Position numbers and translations under genes: made by a program. This document shows positions 28,899 through 37,566 of a stretch of DNA of 50,289 nucleotides, in pieces. The stretch comes from an uncultured Acetobacteraceae bacterium (GTDB taxonomy: Bacteria > Pseudomonadota > Alphaproteobacteria > Acetobacterales > Acetobacteraceae). Numbering within the stretch: the stretch's first letter is position 1; the number at the start of each line of letters is the position of its first letter. The stretch is taken from the NCBI GenBank assembly GCA_903924985.1, contig CAIYDT010000049.1:1-50289 (forward strand), written 5' to 3'. The notes under the pieces are model-generated. The model made no database searches. It had not been told where the DNA came from and saw nothing but the letters and a program-made list of their open reading frames with translations.

Positions 28899-29780
28899 TC
28901 AGGCTCCGAACATCGTGTTGCCGTCGTAGCGGTAGAAGCCACGACCCGATTTGCGGCCGAGCATGCCGGCCGCGACCATGCGGCGCAGGAGCGGTGGGGC
29001 GGCGGAGCGGGGGTCGAGCGTTACCGGGTAGAACGCTTCGCACAGCCGAACCTGGGTATCGAGGCCCACCAGATCGATCAGTTCCAGCGGCCCCATCTTG
29101 TATCCGAGGCCGGTCTTGATCGCCGCGTCGATGGCGGCGGGGTCGGCCACTCCGGCCTCGACCAGGCGGATGGCATCGTTGTTGAAGGGCACTAATAGCG
29201 CATTGAGGATGAAGCCCGGCTTGTCCTGGGTACGCACCGGCGTCTGCCCGCAGGCCTCGGTCCATGCCCAGGCCGCCGCGAAGGTTTCCGGCGCGGTGTT
29301 CAGACCCGGGGACATTTCGATCAGTTTCATCAACTGCGCCGGCAGGCAGAAATGCATGCCGACCACCCGATCCTGCCGGGAGCAGCCGGATGCGATCTCG
29401 GTGATCGACAAAGTGGAGGTGTTAGAGGCGAAGATCGTATGCGGTGCGCAGACCGCATCCAGTTCCCGCATCAGGCCCTGCTTGACCGAAAGGTCCTCGT
29501 ACACCGCCTCGATCACCAGATCGCAGGCCGCAAGGTCGGCCAAGCCGGCGGCGGGTTCCAGCCGAGCCAGGGTGGCGTCACGGTCAGCCTCCGTCATGCG
29601 CCCGCGCGCGACGGAGCGGTCGAAAAACGCGGCACTGTCTGCTTTGGCGCGCGGCAGCCCCTCCGGCCGGCTGTCGTAACAGATCGTCCGGAACCCGGCG
29701 CGCGCGCTGACGATGGCGATGCCGGCGCCCATGGTGCCGCCAGCGCCGCAGACCCCGACGGTGCGGATATTAGTACTCAT
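28899..29780 (-). CDS. 3-hydroxyacyl-CoA (3-hydroxybutyryl-CoA type) dehydrogenase
   Basis: A 293-residue NAD-dependent enzyme that oxidises (S)-3-hydroxyacyl-CoA to 3-oxoacyl-CoA. The Rossmann motif is VGVCGAGGTMGAGIA; the catalytic His sits in VVGMHFCLPAQLMKLIEM; the C-terminal domain has QDKPGFILNALLVPFNNDAI and GLGYKMGPLELIDLVGLD. It overlaps the acyl-CoA dehydrogenase gene upstream by four bases. In the operon it would act after the dehydrogenase and hydratase, in beta-oxidation of the ring-opened dicarboxyl-CoA or of the cyclic acyl-CoA itself. Confidence 0.92.
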   Translation of the reverse strand: MSTNIRTVGVCGAGGTMGAGIAIVSARAGFRTICYDSRPEGLPRAKADSAAFFDRSVARGRMTEADRDATLARLEPAAGLADLAACDLVIEAVYEDLSVKQGLMRELDAVCAPHTIFASNTSTLSITEIASGCSRQDRVVGMHFCLPAQLMKLIEMSPGLNTAPETFAAAWAWTEACGQTPVRTQDKPGFILNALLVPFNNDAIRLVEAGVADPAAIDAAIKTGLGYKMGPLELIDLVGLDTQVRLCEAFYPVTLDPRSAAPPLLRRMVAAGMLGRKSGRGFYRYDGNTMFGA

Positions 29781-30946
29781 CGCGCGCTAAAGCTCCGGCC
29801 GATGATCTGGCGGTGCACCTGGTTGGTGCCTTCCCAGATCTGGGTGATTTTCGCGTCGCGCATCAGTCTCTCCACCCGGTAGTCCGTGCAATAACCGTAG
29901 CCACCGTGCATCTGCACGGCCTCCGTCGTCATGCGCATCGCGAGGTCGGACGCGCGCAGCTTCAGCATGCTGGCCTCCAGCCCGAATGCGCCTTCGTTTG
30001 CCTCGATCAGGCCGGCCACGTGGTCGACCCAGGATTCGGTCATCGCGTATTCCGTCGCCAGATCGGCCAAGGTGAACTGGTTGCCCTGGAAATCGATCAC
30101 CCGCTGGCCGGATTGCCGCCGCTCGTTCATATAGGCGACCATGTCCTCGAACGCCGCCTGGGCGATGCCCAGCGCATGCGAGGCGACCGAGGGCCGCGAT
30201 TTGTTCAGCGACGCCAGCAAAATCCGCAACCCGTCGCCCGGTGCGCCCAGCAAATTGGCGCGTGGAATGCGGCATCCCTCGAACGCGATGGCACAGGTGG
30301 AGGAGGCGCGATGCCCCATCTTCTCCTCCTTGCGCAGCACGCGGAAACCCGGCGTGCCCTTTTCCAGGATCACGGCGGAGATGGCGCGGCGCGGGTCCTC
30401 GATCTCCGACCATTTGCCGAACACCAGCAGCAGGTCGGCGACATCGCCGTTGGTGATGAAGATCTTGCCGCCGTCCATGACGATGTCGTCGCCATCGGGG
30501 GTGAATTTCGTGCGCATCGCGGTGGCGTCCGACCCGGCCTCGGGTTCGGTGATCGCCAGCGAGCCCATGCCGCCCGCGGCGATGCGGGGCAGCAGCCGGT
30601 GCTTCTGTTCCTCGGTCCCGAAGTCGATCAGCGGCTTCATGCCGTGGAAGTTCGTCGCGTAGATAATGCCGGTGGAGGCGCAGGCGGCGGAAATCGCCTG
30701 CACCACCGCGAGGTACAGCCGGTAGCGCATCGGCGCCCCGCCATAGGCCTCCGGCACGAACAACGCGTTCAGGCCGAGTTCGTTGATGTCCCGCACGTTG
30801 TCCCAGGGGAAGGTGCTGGTCCGGTCGAGCCCGGCTGCTCGGGGGGCGATCTTTTCCTGTGCCAGCCGGCGGACCTGCGCGAGGACAAGCTGCTCCTCCG
30901 CACTCCAATGACGGCGCTGCTCCAGCCGTTCGAACACCGCGTTCAT
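29777..30946 (-). CDS. Acyl-CoA dehydrogenase
   Basis: A 389-residue flavoprotein of classical length. The FAD/substrate motif is SLAITEPEAGSDATAMRT, the middle domain has KIFITNGDVADLLLVFGKW, and the C-terminal domain carries MHGGYGYCTDYRVERLMRDA and IWEGTNQVHRQIIGR. The glutamate of the IWEGTN motif region and the YGYCTDY segment match the short-/medium-chain and branched-acyl type. It shares four-base overlaps with both neighbours, so the operon is tightly coupled. In a cyclohexanecarboxylate-like scheme it would be the AliB-type step forming cyclohex-1-ene-carboxyl-CoA; this is inference from the gene set. Confidence 0.92.
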   Translation of the reverse strand: MNAVFERLEQRRHWSAEEQLVLAQVRRLAQEKIAPRAAGLDRTSTFPWDNVRDINELGLNALFVPEAYGGAPMRYRLYLAVVQAISAACASTGIIYATNFHGMKPLIDFGTEEQKHRLLPRIAAGGMGSLAITEPEAGSDATAMRTKFTPDGDDIVMDGGKIFITNGDVADLLLVFGKWSEIEDPRRAISAVILEKGTPGFRVLRKEEKMGHRASSTCAIAFEGCRIPRANLLGAPGDGLRILLASLNKSRPSVASHALGIAQAAFEDMVAYMNERRQSGQRVIDFQGNQFTLADLATEYAMTESWVDHVAGLIEANEGAFGLEASMLKLRASDLAMRMTTEAVQMHGGYGYCTDYRVERLMRDAKITQIWEGTNQVHRQIIGRSFSAR

Positions 30947-31662
30947 TGGTTGATCGTCTGCCCCCCATCCAAATAGATCGTCTCGCCCGCCAGCAGCGGC
31001 GTGGCGGTTTCCATCAGGGATACCACGACGCGCGCGACTTCGTCCGCTTGGCCGGGCCGGCCGATGGGGATGCGCTGTTCAAGCCACGCGCGCACCTTCT
31101 CCCGCGCCAGGTACTCACGGTTCAGTTCGGTTTCCACGAAGCCGGGGGCGACGTTGAAGACCAGAATCTTGTCCTTCGCCCATTCCACGGCCAGGCAGCG
31201 GGTGATGGCTCCGACCGCCGCCTTGGAGGCGCAATAGGCGACGCTGCCGGCGATCCCCAACCGGTCCCAGAACGATCCGATGTTGACGATGGTGCCGCCG
31301 CCCGCCGAGACCAAATGGGGGTACGCCTCGCGGGAGGCCATCAGGACCGAGGTGGCATTCAGGCGCATCGTGGCGTCCCAGGATTCCGTCGTCAGGCTGG
31401 TCGATGCGATCGCATTATGCGCGCCGGCGCAGTTCACCAACCCGCCGATCGGGCCGGATGCGGCGATTTCGGCCAAAGCGGCGCGAATAGCGGTTTCATC
31501 GGTGATGTCGCAGACCATGCCGCGTCCGGCGGGGGTTGTGCCGCGGCGCGACAGGCCGACGACGCCATGGCCGCGCGCCGCGAGTTCCGTCGCGATGGCG
31601 GCGCCGATCCCGGCGCTGGCACCGGTGACGACGATCTGCCGCGCCGCTTGGTCAGCGGTCAC
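30943..31662 (-). CDS. SDR-family dehydrogenase (BadH-like role proposed)
   Basis: A 239-residue short-chain dehydrogenase. It has the motif VVTGASAGIGAAIATELA, NCAGAHNAI, catalytic YCASK with the upstream Ser in NIGSFWDRLG, and a C-terminal LLAGETIYLDGGQT. The start is taken as GTG 31662 (VTADQAARQIVVTG), which overlaps the enoyl-CoA hydratase stop by 11 bases; the ATG at 31713 would lie inside that gene. In the ring-cleavage scheme it would oxidise the 2-hydroxycyclohexanecarboxyl-CoA-type intermediate to the 2-oxo form that the BadI-like enzyme cuts. Substrate is inferred only from context. Confidence 0.88.
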   Translation of the reverse strand: MTADQAARQIVVTGASAGIGAAIATELAARGHGVVGLSRRGTTPAGRGMVCDITDETAIRAALAEIAASGPIGGLVNCAGAHNAIASTSLTTESWDATMRLNATSVLMASREAYPHLVSAGGGTIVNIGSFWDRLGIAGSVAYCASKAAVGAITRCLAVEWAKDKILVFNVAPGFVETELNREYLAREKVRAWLEQRIPIGRPGQADEVARVVVSLMETATPLLAGETIYLDGGQTINQ

Positions 31663-32419
31663 GGAATACCGGCTTTCGCTTCGCCATGAAGGCGGCCATC
31701 CCTTCCTCGGCATCCTCGGTGCGGAACGCGAGCGTCGAAAGATCGGCCTCGATCTTCAGCCCTTCGGTCAGCGGGACGGACAGCGCGCGCTGCACCGCTT
31801 CCCGCGCAAAGGCCAGGACGGGCAGGCTATAACCGCTGAAGCTGCGCGCGTAGGCAATGCCGGCTTCCAGCGGGTCGCCCTCGATCACCTTGTTGACCAA
31901 ACCCATGCGCTCCGCCTCATCGGCCGAGACGGTGCGCCCGGTCAGGATCATGTCCAGCGCCCGAGCCTCCCCCACCACGCGGGGCAGGCGCTGCGTGCCG
32001 CCGTAGCCGGGGATAAGGCCCAGCTTGATCTCGGGCTGGCCGAACTTGGCATTGGCGGTGGCAAGGCGGAAGGTGCAGGCCAGTGCCAGTTCCAGCCCGC
32101 CGCCGAACGCAAACCCGTTGATCACCGCCACGCTTGGCATCGGCAGCCGGTCCAGCTTCGCGAACACGGATTGCCCCAGCTCGGCGCCACGCTTTTGCGT
32201 CATCAGGTCGCGGTGGCACAGCTCCTTGATATCCGCCCCGGCGCAAAACGACTTCGGCCCGGCCCCCGTGATAATCAGCGCTCGGGCACCGCTCCGCGCG
32301 ACGTCGTCGAACGCTGCGCCGAGGCTTGCGATGATGGCGAACGACAGCGCGTTCAGCGCCTCCGGCCGGTCGAGGGTGATGACGGCGAATTCTTCGCGAC
32401 GGGATAGTTGAACGCTCAT
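31652..32419 (-). CDS. Enoyl-CoA hydratase/isomerase (crotonase) family protein
   Basis: A 255-residue crotonase. The oxyanion-hole segment is KSFCAGADIKEL, and GFAFGGGLELALAC and GLIPGYGGTQRLPR hold the two catalytic-glutamate regions typical of hydratases. A C-terminal MAAFMAKRKPVFRDR closes the fold. ATG 32419 overlaps the CoA ligase stop by four bases. It would add water across the double bond made by the acyl-CoA dehydrogenase (BadK-like role). Confidence 0.92.
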   Translation of the reverse strand: MSVQLSRREEFAVITLDRPEALNALSFAIIASLGAAFDDVARSGARALIITGAGPKSFCAGADIKELCHRDLMTQKRGAELGQSVFAKLDRLPMPSVAVINGFAFGGGLELALACTFRLATANAKFGQPEIKLGLIPGYGGTQRLPRVVGEARALDMILTGRTVSADEAERMGLVNKVIEGDPLEAGIAYARSFSGYSLPVLAFAREAVQRALSVPLTEGLKIEADLSTLAFRTEDAEEGMAAFMAKRKPVFRDR

Positions 32420-34035
32420 GTCGCGGCTCCCTCCGGACGGTAGCGCACTGGGGTTGGATCCAGCTCCCCGCGCTTCGCCATTGCGACCAGTTCCCGTTTG
32501 AGGATCTTGCCGCTGGCGGTCAGGGGGAATTGTTCCACACGCAGGAACCATTCGGGCATGTCGAATCGCGACAGGCCCTCCGCCGCGAGATGGGTCAGCA
32601 GCGCGTCTGGCTCCGTCGTGCCGATAATGGCGAGGCAGACGCGCTCGCCCAGCCGCTCGTCCGCAATCGGGAAGGCGGCGCAGCGTTCCACTTTGGGATG
32701 GCGCAGCGCCAGCGCTTCGATGCGCGCGGGGTAGATGTTGTGTCCGCCGCGGATCACGAGGTCTTTCAGCCGCCCCTCGATATGCAGATTGCCCGCCGGG
32801 TCCAGCGAACCAAGATCGCCGCTGCGGAACATCCCATCCGCGGTGAAGCTGGTTTCCGTCGCGGTCTGGTTATCAAGGTACCCGAGCATGAGGGCGGCGC
32901 CCTCGCCCACGATTTCGCCGATCTCGCCGGGGGGCAGGCGGCGTTCGGGGTCGGCGGGATCGCGAATTTCCACCCGGTAGCCCGGACCGCCCCGGCCGCA
33001 GGTTTTCACGACGACATCGGTGGGATCGTCCGGGCAGGTGTATTGGTGGGAGGAGTTTTCCGTCATGCCGTAGACGTTCTGCGGCCGCACCCCGAGTTGC
33101 ACGAAACGATCGGCGACCGAGGGCGGGATCGAGGCGCCGGCCATGTAGAAGACCGCGACCTCCCCCAGCTTGTTCAGGCCCCGCGCGGCGAGTTCCGCCT
33201 GCACGTCCATCGCATGGGTGGGCACGCCCAGGACATAGGTCGCCCGCGTTTCCTGGATCCAGTCCAGCCGGCTGAGACCCAGCGGCGGATCGTCGGTGGC
33301 CAACAGGCAGCCGGCGAGCAGCCATTGCGCCACCGCGACCCAGGCGATGTGGTGCGACAGCGGTGACAGGGTCAGGATGCGTGTCTCCGGCCCGTGCCCC
33401 CAGTCCCGCACCAGATCCCGCGCGTTGGCGAGCAGCGTGTTGTCGGAATGCATGACGCATTTCGGCGTGCCGGTGGTGCCGGAGGTGAACGCGAGGTACG
33501 TCACCTTGTCCGGGTCCTGAGGCGGCGCCGCTTCTGGAGCGGTTGCCGGGCGTGGGAAGGTTTCCGGCGTCCAGACGGCGCGCAAGCCAGGGATATCGCC
33601 GAAGGTCGCCACCGGATCGGCCACCGTGTCGGCGCCCCAGCCGGGTTCGGTCAGCAACAGGCTGGCCGGCAAGCCGCGCAGCAGGAAGCGCACTTCCTCC
33701 GACGTGTAGGTGCGGTGCAAAGACGGGTTGCATGCCAATCCGTCGCGGCTGCACGCGATGAACAGCAGAACCGCTTCGAGGCGGTTCGACATCCAGATGG
33801 AAACGCGGTCGCCCCCCGCCAGCCCCAGGCGGCGCGTTTCGGCCGACACGCCCTCCACCCAGGCGAGTACCTGCCGCCAGGTCAGGGTGCGGGATCCGTC
33901 GCGCAAGGCCGGCACATCGGGCCGCGCCGCCGCGTGCGCCGCCAGCAGGTCGTAGAACGTCTCCCGCGACCATGAACCGCTGGCGTAGTAGCGGCGTGCC
34001 CGAACCGGATGATGGAGGGTGAGAAAGGGCCGCAT
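32416..34035 (-). CDS. Acyl-CoA synthetase (AMP-binding, class I adenylate-forming)
   Basis: A 539-residue CoA ligase. The AMP-binding P-loop is YLAFTSGTTGTPKCVMHS; the adenine-side motif is VYGMTENSSH; the hinge is RSGDLGSLDPAGNLHIEGR followed by LVIRGGHNIYPARIE; the catalytic lysine lies in PLTASGKILKREL near the C-terminus. It activates a carboxylic acid as its CoA thioester at the expense of ATP, and so starts the pathway (AliA-like role). It begins seven bases after the BadI-like gene ends and overlaps the next gene by four bases. The exact acid is not readable from sequence. Confidence 0.92.
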   Translation of the reverse strand: MRPFLTLHHPVRARRYYASGSWSRETFYDLLAAHAAARPDVPALRDGSRTLTWRQVLAWVEGVSAETRRLGLAGGDRVSIWMSNRLEAVLLFIACSRDGLACNPSLHRTYTSEEVRFLLRGLPASLLLTEPGWGADTVADPVATFGDIPGLRAVWTPETFPRPATAPEAAPPQDPDKVTYLAFTSGTTGTPKCVMHSDNTLLANARDLVRDWGHGPETRILTLSPLSHHIAWVAVAQWLLAGCLLATDDPPLGLSRLDWIQETRATYVLGVPTHAMDVQAELAARGLNKLGEVAVFYMAGASIPPSVADRFVQLGVRPQNVYGMTENSSHQYTCPDDPTDVVVKTCGRGGPGYRVEIRDPADPERRLPPGEIGEIVGEGAALMLGYLDNQTATETSFTADGMFRSGDLGSLDPAGNLHIEGRLKDLVIRGGHNIYPARIEALALRHPKVERCAAFPIADERLGERVCLAIIGTTEPDALLTHLAAEGLSRFDMPEWFLRVEQFPLTASGKILKRELVAMAKRGELDPTPVRYRPEGAAT

Positions 34036-34042
34036 GGGAGGC

Positions 34043-34822
34043 TCAGTGCCCGAAGGTGCTTGTATCCGGCCGCCGCCTCTCCCGGAAGGAGGCGGAGAGT
34101 TCCTGGCTTTCCTCGGTCTTCAGGTAGGTCCGCAGCAGCAGGTCGTGCGCCATGCGGGCCAGGCCGCCGACCCCGCCGTGCCGCGCGTTGAAGGCGGCTT
34201 TGACCGAGGCGAGGGCGAAACTGCCGCGATCCGCGATCTCCAGCGCCATTTCCCGTGTCGCCTCGGCCAGCTTGTCGTCGGGTACCACTGTATTGATCAA
34301 CCCGAGATCCTTGGCCTCGTACGCCGTCAGCTTCGGGTTGCGGTACCAGAGTTCCTTGGCCTTTTTCTTTCCGATCAGGTCTTCCAGGTACCAGGTGCCG
34401 TAGCCAGCGTCGTAGCTGCCCATCATCGGGCCGACCTGGCGGAAAATGGCGCTTTCCTTGGCGATCGTGAGGTCGCAGACCATCTGCAGCACGTTGCCGC
34501 CGCCCACCGCGAAACCGTTGACACTGGCGATGACGGGCTTTTGCACGCGGTCGATCGCCTCATACATTTCCAGCGTTGGCAGCATGCCGGGGTACAGCGT
34601 CGTGTCCTCCAGGCCCTCTTTCCGGCCGCCGATGCAGAAGAAGCGGTCGCCCGCGCCGGTCAGGACGATCACGCGGGTGCGGGTCTCATTGCGAATGGCC
34701 TCGATGCAGTCGCGGACCTCGATACACGTGCGCGCCGTGAACATGTTGCCGTCATCGGGGCGGTTGAGGGTGATGGTCGCGATGGGACCATCTTCTTCGA
34801 ACAGGATCGTCTCGTAGGTCAT
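34043..34822 (-). CDS. BadI/MenB-like cyclic beta-ketoacyl-CoA hydrolase
   Basis: A 259-residue crotonase of the MenB/BadI branch. The diagnostic stretch IFRQVGPMMGSYDAGYGTWY is close to that of 2-ketocyclohexanecarboxyl-CoA hydrolase and naphthoyl-CoA synthase, as are GGGNVLQMVCDLTIAKE and KKKAKELWYRN. These enzymes make or break a C-C bond next to a ketone in a ring. No other menaquinone gene is nearby, while CoA ligase, dehydrogenase, hydratase and SDR genes are, so ring cleavage is the better guess. It is the first gene of the run, 66 bp after the radical SAM gene ends. Confidence 0.82.
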   Translation of the reverse strand: MTYETILFEEDGPIATITLNRPDDGNMFTARTCIEVRDCIEAIRNETRTRVIVLTGAGDRFFCIGGRKEGLEDTTLYPGMLPTLEMYEAIDRVQKPVIASVNGFAVGGGNVLQMVCDLTIAKESAIFRQVGPMMGSYDAGYGTWYLEDLIGKKKAKELWYRNPKLTAYEAKDLGLINTVVPDDKLAEATREMALEIADRGSFALASVKAAFNARHGGVGGLARMAHDLLLRTYLKTEESQELSASFRERRRPDTSTFGH

Positions 34823-34888
34823 GCATCTTCTCCGGCCGCCGCGATCGCGGGTTACGCCGGCGATTGTGCCTCTTCCCCGGCGGTTCGG

Positions 34889-36487
34889 CTAGTTTGGTTC
34901 GGCCGGACGCGTCAGGCCGCATTGCAGGGGGGGCAATAGGTCGGCGTAGACAGGCCGCTCGCGGCGCACGACGGATTGTTCTGGCTCCAACCCATCCAAC
35001 GCGCGCGAGAGATTTTCCATTGTGGTTCGGCCGACGTACTCGCTGGCGCCATTGGTCCCGGCGACCGCGTCCAGATAGGCGCGCGCGATGATTGGACCCA
35101 GCGGTGCCGGATTGTAGAGCAAGCGCTTGATCAGGAATGGGTTCCAGGTCAGCGGGTTATAATTGGATTTCAGGTAGCCCTGTTCGATCAGATACCGCTC
35201 CACGGCGGTTCCAGGTTGCACGCCGATGAAGAAGATAAATGGCAGGACGTTGTCGCGACCGAATAATTCGTACAAACCCTCGATCTTGTCGATCGTCATA
35301 CGCAGGGTATGCACGGTCTCACCCGGTGCGTTCAGCGGCAGGTAAAGCTTGATCTTCTGGTTGGTGTGACCGTTTTCCTTCAGTATGTGAAATGCTTGCA
35401 TCTGCTGGTCGAGGGAATATCCCAGCGTCAGCGAGTCCACCATTTCCTGGGAGCCGGTGAAGGACAGATCGACCCCGCTCATGCCGCTGGCCCACATCTT
35501 GCGCGCCAGCTCGGGTGTCAGATGGTTCAGCCGCAGATAGCCGGACCAGGTTACCGCTATCCCGCGGGCCAGCATCTCATCCAGTATTGCCTCGACGTGC
35601 CGGGTGCTTTTCATGGTCGAGCAGAACTGCGCGTCGGTGAACCAGATGCGCCGCACGCCATATTCTTTGTTCAGCACTTCGATTTCGCGTGCGACCTCGG
35701 CCGGGTCGCGATAGCGCTGCCGGTGGCCCTCGATCTGGTTGTATAGGCAGAAATGGCACTGGAAGGGGCAGCCGCGCTTGGTATGTACGCCAATATCGCC
35801 GTCCAGGTAGTCGCGGAAGCCTGGGAAGATCGATTCGATATACCGGAAATCCACCGCGGTCAGGCGCGCCAGATCGAAGGTGTCCGTCCGTTCCCGGTGC
35901 GTGATGGTGCCGCTATGGTCCTTGTACCAGAATTCGCCGGCTGGTTTCGTGAGGCCATCGACGATGGACAACATCGTGTCTTCGCCCTCGCCCACCGATA
36001 CCACTGTGTTGTCCGGGCAATGTTCGATGACATGTTTGGCGAAGATCGAAACCGCGGTGCCGCCCACCACGATGCGCGCCTCCGGCAGCAGGCGTCTGAC
36101 CAAACGGAAATAGCGGAAATTGACCAGCCGGCTGCCGATGTAGCCACCGACAATGCGGAGCGCATTCCAGGCGGCGGCCAAGCGGCGTAACGGGTTGGCC
36201 GAGTGGTCGTAGTTCATCACCACGTCCAGCGCGTCGTCCTCGGGGTGCGGGCCAAAGGACTGCATGTTGCGCCAGGAAAACGCGACGATGTCCGGCTGCA
36301 TTTCGGCGATGCGCTCCGTCAGCACCCGCCGGCGCGCACCGGGGGCAATCAGAGCCAGATCCAGAATATGCTGCGTGAGATTTGGCCGCTGCTTATGCAC
36401 GTGGTCGGCGACATAGATGACGCCACCGGGGTAGATCTTCCAGCATGGCAAGCGGACATACAGGACAGAACGAGTGGCTGCGGACAT
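34889..36487 (-). CDS. B12-binding-type radical SAM protein of unknown reaction
   Basis: A 532-residue protein. The N-terminal ~190 residues have a cobalamin-binding-like alpha/beta pattern (MQPDIVAFSWRN, ARIVVGGTAVSIFAKHV, VVSVGEGED). The radical SAM domain follows, with the cluster motif RGCPFQCHFC (CX3CX2C) near residue 240, and then GVRRIWFTDAQFCS. The family includes anaerobic methylases, cyclases such as BchE, and lipid-modifying enzymes; I cannot tell which this is. The ribosome-binding site GGAGGAGG is very strong. An FNR/FixK-type box lies 77 bp upstream, consistent with an oxygen-sensitive enzyme. The upstream neighbour is a SAM methyltransferase on the same strand. Confidence 0.82.
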   Translation of the reverse strand: MSAATRSVLYVRLPCWKIYPGGVIYVADHVHKQRPNLTQHILDLALIAPGARRRVLTERIAEMQPDIVAFSWRNMQSFGPHPEDDALDVVMNYDHSANPLRRLAAAWNALRIVGGYIGSRLVNFRYFRLVRRLLPEARIVVGGTAVSIFAKHVIEHCPDNTVVSVGEGEDTMLSIVDGLTKPAGEFWYKDHSGTITHRERTDTFDLARLTAVDFRYIESIFPGFRDYLDGDIGVHTKRGCPFQCHFCLYNQIEGHRQRYRDPAEVAREIEVLNKEYGVRRIWFTDAQFCSTMKSTRHVEAILDEMLARGIAVTWSGYLRLNHLTPELARKMWASGMSGVDLSFTGSQEMVDSLTLGYSLDQQMQAFHILKENGHTNQKIKLYLPLNAPGETVHTLRMTIDKIEGLYELFGRDNVLPFIFFIGVQPGTAVERYLIEQGYLKSNYNPLTWNPFLIKRLLYNPAPLGPIIARAYLDAVAGTNGASEYVGRTTMENLSRALDGLEPEQSVVRRERPVYADLLPPLQCGLTRPAEPN

Positions 36488-36557
36488 CTTACCTCCTCCG
36501 TTACTGCCTTCCGCGAGAGCAGCGGAGGAAGTTCAGCCGTTTGAGGCAAACCGCACA

Positions 36558-36571
36558 TTGACCTCGATCAA
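36558..36571. promoter_or_regulatory. FNR/FixK-type box upstream of the radical SAM gene
   Basis: TTGACCTCGATCAA fits TTGA-N6-TCAA. It is in the 91-bp gap between the methyltransferase stop and the radical SAM start, centred about 77 bp upstream of the latter. Confidence 0.6.
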
Positions 36572-36578
36572 CGTTTCG

Positions 36579-37340
36579 TTAGCTCTTATGCGCGGCGATT
36601 AGCACGTACCAATGATTGAGGTGCGGCTGCCCCTTCACATCGGCCAATGCGAGGGACGCCCGCTGGTCCGGTGTCAGACCGTCCAGGAGGCGGTGGATCG
36701 CGGCGACATTCTCGGGCGAGACGCCGTCGGTGAAGGCCGATAAAGGTCGATGCCGGACAATAACCTCAAGGGACTCCAAGCTCAGTCCGCGGGTTGCCAG
36801 CATATGCCGCCATTCCGACGGGCGGTATTCCCGTACATGCGACTCGTCGTGGTACCAGTCGAGCTGGTTCAGGCACCGATCGGCGAAATCGTCCTCGGGC
36901 ACGCTGCGGTCGTCGACGATCAGCCGTCCGCCGGGCCGCAGCACGCGTACGATCTCGTTCATTGCGAGGCCGATGTCGGAAAAATGGTGCGCGGCACGCC
37001 GGCAGGTGACCAGATCGAAGCTGGCATCGCCGAATGGCAGGCGATGGGCGTCGCCGACACGAAAGACGACGTTGCCGGCAGCGCGTTCGGCTCGCAAGCG
37101 CTCCGCTTCGGACAGCATTTCCTGCGTCAGGTCGATGCCAATGACAGTATTCACATGCGGCGCCAGGGCCAAGGCTGTGTGTCCGGTGCCAGTGGCGATA
37201 TCCAGCGCGGTCCAATCCGGCCGCGGTGCCGCCAGGGCGACGAGCCTCGCCAGACCAGCGGGGTCGGCGTGCACCGTACTGGTAGTGTAGAATGCGGCCC
37301 GCTCCGCGAAAATGCGTTTGGCCTTGTCTTCGGCTGTCAT
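36579..37340 (-). CDS. Class I SAM-dependent methyltransferase (UbiE-like)
   Basis: A 253-residue methyltransferase. SAM-binding motif I is ALDIATGTGHTALALAPHV, followed by motif II GIDLTQEML, VGDAHRLPFGDASFDLVTCR and the VLRPGGRLIVDD motif. The layout resembles UbiE/Coq5-type C- or O-methyltransferases. ATG 37340 gives the normal start; the frame is open to 37472. The acceptor is unknown. Being directly upstream of the radical SAM gene, it may modify the same small molecule or lipid. Confidence 0.87.
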   Translation of the reverse strand: MTAEDKAKRIFAERAAFYTTSTVHADPAGLARLVALAAPRPDWTALDIATGTGHTALALAPHVNTVIGIDLTQEMLSEAERLRAERAAGNVVFRVGDAHRLPFGDASFDLVTCRRAAHHFSDIGLAMNEIVRVLRPGGRLIVDDRSVPEDDFADRCLNQLDWYHDESHVREYRPSEWRHMLATRGLSLESLEVIVRHRPLSAFTDGVSPENVAAIHRLLDGLTPDQRASLALADVKGQPHLNHWYVLIAAHKS

Positions 37341-37477
37341 CGCATCTTGCCTCTGGCTATTCCGCGGCTTCGATTGACCGGATTTCTCGGTGAAGCCGGC
37401 TCTCGACGTTCCCGAAATGTCAGGATCGCCAATAACGTCGCGGTGAGCGCCAATGCCCGCGCATCGCCGCACGCACC

Positions 37478-37491
37478 ATGATCCAAGTCAA
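37478..37491. promoter_or_regulatory. Degenerate FNR/FixK-like site upstream of the methyltransferase
   Basis: ATGATCCAAGTCAA differs from TTGA-N6-TCAA in one base of the left arm. It lies about 145 bp upstream of the methyltransferase start. It is weaker than the other sites in this window and may not be functional. Confidence 0.3.
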
Positions 37492-37506
37492 TTTTCAATG
37501 CCACGG

Positions 37507-37542
37507 AAAAAAGAAAGGCGCCGCGATCGCTCGCGGCGCCTT
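37507..37542 (-). terminator. Rho-independent terminator of the mtrAB-type operon
   Basis: A 12-bp stem (AAGGCGCCGCGA and its complement) with a TCGC loop, followed on the minus strand by TTTCTTTTTT. It begins 24 bases beyond the mtrB stop codon, in the right orientation. This is the clearest intrinsic terminator in the window. Confidence 0.9.
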
Positions 37543-37566
37543 CGGTGGTAGGCCAGCGCAGCCGGT

